Below are positions 1 to 6,300 of a stretch of DNA of 6,867 nt, piece after piece. The stretch comes from Frankiaceae bacterium. Lineage in GTDB: Bacteria; Actinomycetota; Actinomycetes; Frankiales; Frankiaceae. The stretch covers positions 1 to 6,867 of the forward strand of contig JAVEDQ010000056.1 of NCBI GenBank assembly GCA_030840885.1, written 5' to 3'. The notes beneath the pieces were generated by a model. It was not told the DNA's origin, did no database searches, and was given only the letters and a program-made list of their open reading frames with translations. Numbering within the stretch: position 1 is the first letter of the stretch; every line of letters starts with the position of its first letter. The translations under genes and the position numbers were made by a program.

Positions 1-74
1 CTTGGGCAGTTGTCCTCGCGGTGCTTGCACACGGGTGCGCCCTCGGTCTGGGTCTTTGGTGTGCCTGACGTCAC
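1..74 (-). CDS. possible start of a divergent gene (partial, low confidence)
   Basis: Read on the minus strand from a GTG at 74-72, an open frame runs off the left edge of the window. It gives a hydrophilic N-terminus that begins VTSGTPKTQTEGAPVCKHRE and continues DNCPK. Most third codon positions are G or C, as expected for a real gene here, and the two cysteines could hint at metal binding, but I recognise no family. Against it, no ribosome binding site is visible, and only 18 bp separate this start from the acyltransferase start, so both genes would need overlapping and possibly leaderless promoters. The competing reading is a plus-strand tail in the third frame, ending at TGA 66-68 with a hydrophobic C-terminus (WAVVLAVLAHGCALGLGLWC). 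About 74 bases cannot decide between them. Confidence 0.3.
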   Translation of the reverse strand, partial: MTSGTPKTQTEGAPVCKHREDNCP

Positions 75-80
75 CGCCGG

Positions 81-86
81 TATAGA
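81..86 (+). promoter_or_regulatory. possible -10 element for a leaderless acyltransferase mRNA
   Basis: TATAGA lies exactly six bases before the ATG at 93, the spacing expected when transcription starts at the start codon itself, which is common in actinobacteria. A TTGGTG 19 bp upstream is only a weak -35. The same bases also contain AGAAGGGG (84-91), which resembles a Shine-Dalgarno sequence but ends one base from the ATG, closer than normal. Either reading supports the ATG at 93. The promoter call is an inference from spacing alone. Confidence 0.3.
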
Positions 87-92
87 AGGGGC

Positions 93-1034
93 ATGGCCGA
101 ACCGACAACGCCCGAACCGACAACGCCGGAGCAGCAGCCCACGCACGCCGGAGGCGACAACTCCGCGGGGCGCCAACCGTCCGGCCTGATCGAGCGCCTC
201 ATGGCGTGGCGGGTGAACCAGGCGATGGAAAGCGACGGCGCCGACCCGCGGGTCCACACGGTGGCTCTACCGATCTGGGATCTGCTGTCCCGCTACTACT
301 TCCGGGTCGAGGTCGATGGCTGGGAACGCATTCCGGACGAGACCAGTTTGCTGATCGGGGTCCACTCCGGCGGCACCCTGACCATGGACGCCTGGACGTT
401 GATCCACGCCTGGGAACGGCACTTCGGCGGGGAGCGGTTCTTGCACGGCACCGCTCATGACCTGCTGCTCACCCTGCCGGCGCTCGGGGACTACTTCCGC
501 GCCATGGGGGTCATCTCCGCCACTCGCAAGTCGGTGACAGACGCTCTCGCGAAGGGCGACGACGTCATCGTCTGGCCCGGCGGCGACAAGGACGCGATGC
601 GCAGCTGGCGTCGCAGAGATCAGGCCGAGCTCGGTGGACGCACCGGCTTCATCCGGCAGGCCATGCGCTCCGGCGTCCCGATCGTCCCGGTGGCCAGCGT
701 CGGCGGGCACGACACCGTGTTCATACTCAGCGAAGGGCAATGGCTGGCAAATGCGCTCGACCGGTTCACCGGACTGAAGAAAACGCTGCGGGGCGCGAAC
801 CTGCCCATCGTCGCTGGCTTCCCGTTCCCGCTCGCGATCGAAGCGCTGCCCTCCCACATCCCCCTGCCCGCGAAGATCCGCACCGAGTTCCTCGACCCCA
901 TCGAGGTGGACCACGACCCGGAACGGCTGGACGACCAGAAGTACGTCCAATCCATCTACGACGAGGCGCAGTCGGCGATTCAGGCGGGCATGAACCGTCT
1001 CGCCGCGAAGCGGCGGTTCCCCATCTTCTTCTGA
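93..1034 (+). CDS. lysophospholipid acyltransferase family protein (MGAT-like LPLAT)
   Basis: The protein has 313 residues and probably moves an acyl chain from acyl-CoA or acyl-ACP onto a lipid hydroxyl at the inner face of the membrane. The four family blocks are present in order: GVHSGGTLTMD (89-99), with catalytic-type His91 and Asp99; GVISATRKS (139-147); VIVWPGGDKDAMRSW (158-172), the counterpart of the PGG block in MGAT/DGAT-like members; and GVPIVPVASVGGHDT (194-208). The His-to-Asp spacing is wider than the classic HX4D of PlsC, which points to the MGAT-like branch and away from housekeeping PlsC. The first 30 or so residues are Pro/Thr/Gln-rich and look disordered. There is no signal peptide. 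The ATG at 93 is preferred; the next in-frame ATG, at 201, would still keep all four blocks. The gene stands alone and converges on the PAS/GGDEF gene. Family membership is fairly sure; the substrate is unknown. Confidence 0.88.
   Translation: MAEPTTPEPTTPEQQPTHAGGDNSAGRQPSGLIERLMAWRVNQAMESDGADPRVHTVALPIWDLLSRYYFRVEVDGWERIPDETSLLIGVHSGGTLTMDAWTLIHAWERHFGGERFLHGTAHDLLLTLPALGDYFRAMGVISATRKSVTDALAKGDDVIVWPGGDKDAMRSWRRRDQAELGGRTGFIRQAMRSGVPIVPVASVGGHDTVFILSEGQWLANALDRFTGLKKTLRGANLPIVAGFPFPLAIEALPSHIPLPAKIRTEFLDPIEVDHDPERLDDQKYVQSIYDEAQSAIQAGMNRLAAKRRFPIFF
99..128 (+). repeat. 15-bp tandem duplication in the acyltransferase N-terminus
   Basis: The 15-mer GAACCGACAACGCCC (99-113) is followed directly by a copy with one change at the last base (114-128), encoding EPTTP twice. 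The unit is a multiple of three, so the frame is kept. It lies in the disordered N-terminal tail and probably arose by slippage. Confidence 0.8.
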
Positions 1035-1105
1035 CCGAGCCCCGACCCAGGCGTTCAGCCGGGCGGTGGGGACCCTGCCGAGGTGCTGGGCGATTCGCTC
1101 GAAGT

Positions 1106-1137
1106 CACTTCTAGGGCCCCACGTCCGCGCAGAAGTG
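1106..1137. terminator. possible bidirectional terminator hairpin in the convergent spacer
   Basis: CACTTCT (1106-1112) pairs perfectly with AGAAGTG (1131-1137) around an 18-base loop that contains GGGCCC. It begins 72 bp after the acyltransferase stop, in the 265-bp spacer between two converging genes where terminators are expected. A second tight hairpin, CCTGC-CGG-GCAGG, lies at 1152-1164. Neither has a T-tract, which is usual for high-GC actinobacteria but makes the call weak. I see no gene in 1035-1299. Confidence 0.3.
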
Positions 1138-1205
1138 CCGATCGCGCGCGGCCTGCCGGGCAGGATCCGGCGCTATCGCGCGGTCGCGACCATGCCGATG
1201 TGCGG

Positions 1206-1220
1206 GTGTGTCGGACACGC
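1206..1220 (-). terminator. possible terminator hairpin downstream of the PAS/GGDEF gene
   Basis: Bases 1206-1211 (GTGTGT) pair with 1215-1220 (ACACGC), with one G-T wobble, around the three-base loop CGG. The hairpin lies 80 bases past the minus-strand stop at 1300. It has no T-tract, so the call rests on position and stem alone. Confidence 0.25.
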
Positions 1221-1299
1221 GGTATCGGCACCCGCTGGGCGCCGAGTCGCCGCCTTCCCGACGGCAACTCGCCGCGAGAAGCGGGGCGTCCTCGAACCG

Positions 1300-2202
1300 C
1301 TACTCCCGGGGTGCCGGTCGCGGAGGCGGCAACGGCGACTGTTCCGGCGTGGAAGCAACACCTCCGGCGGCGTTGATCAACTCGAGTGCGTTCGTCTCGT
1401 CATGCAGCACGCGCACCCCGACGGAGACCGTGACCGCGACCTCGGTGCCGCCGAACTGTACCCGGCCAGACTCCTCGGCCTGCAGCCGGGAGGCTAACTC
1501 GTCGGCCTGCCTCGCGTCCGCGTTCTCGACCAGCACGACGAACTCCTCGTCGTCCCATCGGCCGAGCATGTCTCCGGGAGGGACCTGCCGGGCCCACCGC
1601 GGAGCTAGCTCGGCCAGAACCAGGTCAGCGAGCTCGCGGCCATGCTGCCGCCGCACCTCGGTCAGCCCATGCACGGTCAGCGACAGCACAGCGAGGCTAC
1701 CGAGCTGGCCTAGGCGCCGGATGGCCGAGCCGAGTCGTTCGTTGAGCAACTGCCGGTTGGGCAGGCCAGTCAGCGGGTCATGCAGCACAGCGGTCCGCAG
1801 CATGTTGGCGCGCTGCCCGGTCGTCGTCACGTCAACGTGCAGCAGCAGCACCCCGGGTTGTCCGTCGGCCAGCAGCAGCGGCTCGGCGTGCAACTCGAAC
1901 CAACGCGGACCCAGCACGTTGGTGCACGGGTAGGCCACCGGGCTCGGCGGTTGCCGGCCGGCGAGAGCCGAGGCGACGGCAGCGGCGGCCTCGGCGGCAC
2001 CAGGCGCGTCGGCCGTTGCCCCGGCCGCGCACACCCGCAAGTAGCTGGCGCCGACTCCGCTGCTCGCGGCGCCGTTGGCATCGCCGAAGTCCCGCCAGGC
2101 CCGATTCACCCGAGTCACCACAGCGTCCCGGTCCAGCACCGCCGCCGGCCAGGGCAGGGCATCGAGCAGCGCCGCCACGGAAGGCTCACTCACCTGCGCC
2201 AC
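1300..2202 (-). CDS. PAS domain plus degenerate GGDEF domain protein
   Basis: This 300-residue cytosolic signalling protein starts at a GTG (2202-2200). An in-frame stop at 2250-2248 limits any upstream extension, and a GTG nine codons-worth of bases inward (2193) is an alternative start. Residues about 7-126 form a PAS sensor domain, seen in AVLDRDAVVTRVNRAWRDFG (21-40), VGASYLRVC (50-58), YPCTNV (91-96), RWFEL (100-104) and LLHVDVT (120-126). A GGDEF domain follows, opening with the typical HDPLTGLPNR (141-150) and keeping the VTVSVGV strand (257-263). Its active site is degraded: the GGDEF signature reads DDEEF (217-221); the metal-binding Asp and the Asn/Asp of the usual DxDxFKxIND segment are replaced in LTVHGLTEVRR (175-185); the inhibitory RxxD has lost its Arg (PPGD, 208-211); and the usual C-terminal ALYxAK helix is absent. 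The protein ends in a Pro-rich tail. It is therefore predicted to be unable to make c-di-GMP and may act as a sensor or partner domain. Confidence 0.87.
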   Translation of the reverse strand: MAQVSEPSVAALLDALPWPAAVLDRDAVVTRVNRAWRDFGDANGAASSGVGASYLRVCAAGATADAPGAAEAAAAVASALAGRQPPSPVAYPCTNVLGPRWFELHAEPLLLADGQPGVLLLHVDVTTTGQRANMLRTAVLHDPLTGLPNRQLLNERLGSAIRRLGQLGSLAVLSLTVHGLTEVRRQHGRELADLVLAELAPRWARQVPPGDMLGRWDDEEFVVLVENADARQADELASRLQAEESGRVQFGGTEVAVTVSVGVRVLHDETNALELINAAGGVASTPEQSPLPPPRPAPRE

Positions 2203-2606
2203 CGGGCCGCCCGATCGGCGAGCGCTTGGGAGGTCGTCGGCCTCCCCTTACTGGGAGACCGGTCCAAGAACGTGTTGGCTGGGTCATGCGCCAACCTCGA
2301 TCATGCCGTGGACCGCGACCGCCGGGTGAAGACACGGCCGTTAGGTCCGGTGCAATCCGTCGTTCAGTTGGTACCCAGGGGACCCGGTAGTTCACGCACG
2401 CGGTCAACTGTGACCCCTGGTTGGGAAACCGGACGTAACCCCTCGCGCTCGGTCGAACCTTCGACGCTGGCAGGTCAAGAGGTGGCGACCAATGACGACG
2501 CGGGTTCCTGGCTTGATGCGTCTAGCGGGATGCGCTTTCCGGATGGGTAAGGGTGAAGGTGCTTGCGGGAAGGGCCGATCTCGGACGCTAAGGGAATCAC
2601 CGCATC
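2203..2606. other. 404-bp non-coding spacer with four perfect inverted repeats
   Basis: No convincing gene lies between the divergent starts of the PAS/GGDEF gene and the small membrane peptide, so promoters for both should be here. Visible perfect inverted repeats are GGGAGG/CCTCCC with a 7-base spacer (2228-2246), GTTGGC/GCCAAC with a 10-base spacer (2274-2295), GGTCA-ACTG-TGACC (2402-2415) and GTCGAA-CC-TTCGAC (2452-2465). The first lies 26 bases before the minus-strand GTG and would sit in that gene's leader. The last two have the size and symmetry of repressor operators. An ATG at 2492 with AGAGGTGG upstream opens a 69-codon frame, but its product looks unstructured and it overlaps the better membrane-peptide frame. 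I could not assign a clear -35/-10 pair. Confidence 0.5.
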
Positions 2607-2801
2607 GTGATCTTGGAGCCACCGCGACGTGCTCGTCCGACGCTGCCGCTGTTGGTGCTCGCCGGCGTCCTCATAGTTGTAGGCCTGTTGGCGAGCCCTG
2701 ATTGGGTTGCGGCGGGCTGCATCGGCACTTGTTGCGGGCTCGTCATCGAGGCCGCGTACCTGTTCGTCCACGGTTATCCGCTCTGTGAGAAGCCGGACTA
2801 G
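2607..2801 (+). CDS. hypothetical small membrane protein, two predicted helices
   Basis: This is a 64-codon frame starting at GTG 2607. AAGGGA lies 11 bases upstream, somewhat far for a ribosome binding site, and an in-frame TAA at 2589 fixes the upstream limit. The product has a short basic lead (RRAR, 7-10), a hydrophobic helix from about 13 to 29 (LPLLVLAGVLIVVGLLA), a short turn with Pro31-Asp32, and a second helix from about 33 to 54 that carries Glu48 and cysteines at 38, 42 and 43. It ends in a short polar tail with Cys60. By the positive-inside rule both ends would face the cytoplasm. I do not recognise the family. The clean hydrophobic pattern argues for a real gene, but no homologue can be checked here. 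It ends four bases before the decayed transposase frame, so it could be a survivor of sequence disturbed by that insertion. Confidence 0.55.
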   Translation: MILEPPRRARPTLPLLVLAGVLIVVGLLASPDWVAAGCIGTCCGLVIEAAYLFVHGYPLCEKPD

Positions 2802-2804
2802 CGA

Positions 2805-3173
2805 TTAGGCACCCTGCTCGAGGAGTGCCGCTATCGCGCGGCTCGTCATCGCCGCAGGGTTGCTGCTGGTGCGACCGCGGCCTTCAAGCACCGCGGCGAG
2901 ACACGCGATCTGCAACCAGCCGCCGGTGACTCGCGAGGGTTCTCGAAGGAGCGCACGACCCGCTGGTGCCGGAGCAGCTGGCTGTGCGCCACCTCGACCC
3001 GCCAGGCCACTCCACGGGCCGAACTACCGCGGCAGGCATCGCCACTGGCAGCCGCTTTAGGCGACGTGCAGCATGCGCCTGCGTCCGAGCTGACCCGGCG
3101 GCCATTCTTGCTCGCCACGTTGATCAGTGCTTCAGCAGCTCAACTGCGCGTCCGTCATGTCGGTCGGGTACAT
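2805..3173 (-). pseudogene. IS5-family transposase remnant (internal deletion, stops, frameshift)
   Basis: On the minus strand from ATG 3173, the first frame reads MYPTDMTDAQL, the usual start of actinobacterial IS5-type transposases. The same frame later gives RRMLHVA-stop-SGCQWRCLPR-stop-FGPW (about 3089-3012), matching the conserved GCQWRxLP...FGPW block. In-frame stops are TGA after MTDAQLSC, TAA before SGCQWR and TAG after CLPR. Right after FGPW the sequence jumps in another frame to AWRVEVAHSQLLRHQRVVRS and FENPRES (about 3007-2927), the C-terminal block that carries the catalytic Glu of the DDE triad. It then shifts back to the first frame for WLQIACLAAVLEG, ending at TAA 2807-2805. 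Family members are roughly 250-280 residues long, so about 150-200 residues, including both catalytic Asp residues, are missing. The remnant cannot encode an active enzyme. I found no convincing terminal inverted repeats. Recognition rests on remembered family motifs. Confidence 0.82.
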
Positions 3174-3360
3174 GCCCGAGGTATCGGCTGAAGCGGCCAG
3201 CGATCATGAGCCGAAAGGAAGGGGGCCTCGCAACTCAATCGGCGCATATGCAACGCTCACGTCTCGATTGTAGTGGTGGGAGTCTCACTCCGTCGTCAGC
3301 TCGCGCCTTGCGCCGTGTGGGTCTAAACCAGGCAAGACCGAGCGTGCGGGGGCACGGGGT

Positions 3361-3365
3361 GGAGG
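3361..3365 (+). promoter_or_regulatory. ribosome binding site of the acylase gene
   Basis: GGAGG, within a longer G-rich run, lies eight bases before the ATG at 3374. This is near-ideal spacing and fixes that ATG as the start. The 200 bp upstream (3174-3373) hold no gene. They include a small inverted repeat, GGAGT-CTC-ACTCC (3279-3291), which may be an operator. No clear -35/-10 pair was found. Confidence 0.75.
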
Positions 3366-3373
3366 CGTAGGGG

Positions 3374-6300
3374 ATGCGGGGTTCGCGCACTCGGGGTCGG
3401 TGGTCGGCCGCGGCCGTCGCGGTGGGCATGGTGGGCGTCCTGGCTGCGCCGCTGACGGCGGGGGCCGCCGGATCCGCGCCGACTGTTCCCGGCTATCAGG
3501 TCGGCGACTACGGCAGGGGTCAGGTGCTGAGCATCCTGCCGCCTGGCGAGAACGGGCTGGTCAACACCCAGCAGGCCGCCGAGTTCGAATCGGCCAAGAA
3601 GCGTCCGCCCAACAGTGACGACCAGCTGGGCCAGTATGCGAACCTGCTGTATGGCTCGCCGTCGCTGACCGACGCGGGGCTGTCCTCCTACTTCAACGAC
3701 GAGTCGTTCGGCGTCAGGCCGGGCGACATCATGCGCACCGAGACGCCCGGCCCAGGCGTCACCGTCTACCGGGACAAGCTGGACATCCCGCACGTGTACG
3801 GCGACAGCGACCAGCACATGGCGTTCGGGGCCGGCTACGCGCAGGCCGAGGACAGGCTGTTCCTGATGGACGTGCTGCGCCACTACGGCTCAGGCACGCT
3901 CGCCAGCTTCCTGGGCTCGTCCTGTCAGTTCGAGCAGATGGACCACGACGAGCTGCTGCTCGCCCCCTACACACCTGCACGTGCCCAGCAGCAGATCGAT
4001 GCCCTGCCCCAGCAGTACGGCGCTCAGGGCGCGCTGGCGAAGTCCGACATCGAAAATTACGTCCAGGGCGTCAACGCCTACATCGCCGCGACCCGCACGG
4101 ACCCGAACCTGCTGCCTGCGGACTACGCGGCTGCCCTGGGGCCGCCGACGAACTGGGCACCGCAGGATGTCGTCGCCGTCGCCGGGCTGATCGGCGGGAT
4201 CTTCGGCAAGGGTGGCGGCACCGAGGTGGCCAACGCCGGGCTGCTGCAGTACCTGCAGGGCAAGCTGGGAGAGGGCCCGGGACGCAACGCGTTCACCCAG
4301 CTCAAGGAGCAGAACGACCCGGGGGCCCCGACGACCGTCGTCGACAAGACCTTCCCGTACGAGACCCCGGGAACGATCGACCCGCGGACGACAGCCCTGC
4401 CGGACGATGCCAGCAAACCGCTGGAGGGCGGCCCCACCGGCCAGCAACCGGGCTGCGACCTGACCAGCCCCAACCCCTCGGCAATGAACATCCTGACCGC
4501 ACTCAAGGCCATGCCCTCGCACATGAGCAACGCGCTGGTGGTGAACGCCGACCACACCAAGGACGGCCATCCGATCGCGGTGTTCGGGCCGCAGGTGTCG
4601 TACTTCGCGCCGCAGATCCTCTCGCTGGCCGATCTGCACTCGCCGAACTACTCGGCCGAGGGCGCCTCGTTCCCGGGCACCGGCCTGATCGAGCTGGGTC
4701 GTGGCCCCGACTTCGCCTGGTCCGCCACCTCCGCCGGCAGCGACCTGATCGACCAGCGGCTGGAGCAGGTCTGCAACCCGAACGGCGGGACTCCCGAGCC
4801 GGAGGGCAAGTACTACCTGTTCAACGGCAACTGCGTGCCGATGACGCACGAGACCTTCAGCGAGACCGCCTTCCCGAAGCCGGGTGGGCAGGGGGCCCCG
4901 GCGGTCATCAATCACGAGGTCTACCGCACGCAGCACGGCGTCGTTCAGGGCTGGACGACGTCCGGCGGCAAGCCGGCTGCGGTGGTCAACCAACGCTCGA
5001 CGTACGAGCACGACATCGACTCGGTGGTCGGCTTCCTTCGCTGGGGGCAGCCGGCGTTGACCCACGACGTGAGCAGCTGGATGCAGGGGGCTGCGCAGAT
5101 CAGCTACACCTTCAACTGGTTCTACGTCGATGACAAGGACACCGGCTACTTCACCAGCGGCAGGGACCCGGTTCGCCCGTCGGACGTCGACCCGAACCTG
5201 CCAAGCTCGGGCACCGGCAACGCCGAGTGGCAGGGCTTCCTGCCGGACGCGCAGCACGTGCAGGAGACGAACCCGGCGCAGGGCTATTTCGTCAGCTGGA
5301 ACAACAAGCCCGCGCCCGGCTTCTCCGCAGCCGACGAGCAGTACGGCTACGGCCCTGTCTTCCGGTCCCAGACACTGGTCAACCAGCTCAAGGATCAGCT
5401 GGCCAAAGGGCCGATCACCCGGGCGCAGCTGGTCCAGGCGATGGAAGGCGGCGCGAGCCAGGACCTCGACGGGCTGCAGGTGCTGCCGGCGCTGCTGGAT
5501 TACCTGAAGACCCAGCCAGCCCAGCCGGCGAACGTCCAGGCGATGCTCGACCAGCTGCAGAGCTGGCTCGGCAACGGAGCGCATCGGCTCAAAGCGCATC
5601 CCGGTGACGACCAGTACACCGACCACGCCGCGGTAGCGATCATGGACGAGCTGATGCCTGCCCTGGTGCATGCCATCTTCGACCCGCTGCTGGCAGCGGG
5701 CGGAACAAGCGCTGTTGGCTCCAACGGCGGTGCGACGACCGAGGGCTACAAGGTGTTGCCGATGCAGTTCGTCAACACGCCCAACTCCGGCGGGGCACAC
5801 CTGGGCAGCGCCTACGACGGCGGCTACGAGGGCTACCTGCAGAAAACCCTGCAGCAGTTGACGCCGAGCGGTCCTGTTCCGGCGCAGCCCTTCGCCTCGC
5901 CGATCACCGACAACATGTGCGGTGCGGGTGGCCAGAAGGACTGTGGCACCACGATCAACACGGCTCTGCAGAACACCTACACCGCGCTGGTCACAGCCAA
6001 CAACAACTCCTCAGACCCGGCGTCGTGGACCGCCTCGTCCGAGTCGAAGCAGGCGAACCAGACGATGCCGGTTTACGACTCCATCGCCTTCAGGGCGCTC
6101 GGGATCGTCACCCAGCCGAACATCGACTGGCAGAACCGCCCGACGTTCCAACAGGTTGTGCAGTTCCCCGCGCACCGGTCTGCGAACGGACCGACGGGTA
6201 CGACAACTCCGGCTCCCAGTGGCGGCGGAACTGGCGGGACCAGCGGAAACGGCGGTAACAGCAACGGCGGAAATGGCGGGACCACCCCTAGTGGAGGCAG

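Noticed and set aside
1208..1933. 241-codon plus-strand frame over the PAS/GGDEF gene
   Set aside because: Its Ser/Arg-rich, low-complexity product is typical of an antisense shadow. The minus-strand frame carries the PAS and GGDEF motifs.
2445..2470. tRNA T-arm-like sequence around GGTCGAACCTTCGAC
   Set aside because: It lacks the GGTTCGAATCC pattern, and no acceptor stem, anticodon arm or D-arm could be placed around it.
2492..2701. 69-codon plus-strand frame with AGAGGTGG upstream of its ATG
   Set aside because: The ribosome-binding-like sequence is good, but the product looks unstructured and its second half overlaps, in another frame, the two-helix membrane peptide, which has the more protein-like pattern.
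2846..3118. 90-codon minus-strand frame as an intact gene
   Set aside because: Only its middle (WRVEVAHSQLLRHQ) matches transposase. Its ends are out-of-frame parts of the same decayed IS5 remnant, so it is described there.
3890..5800. 636-codon open frame on the minus strand inside the acylase gene
   Set aside because: It is an antisense shadow of a GC-rich gene. Its product has no recognisable motif and is rich in Arg, Val and Gly, while the plus-strand frame has clear penicillin acylase motifs throughout.
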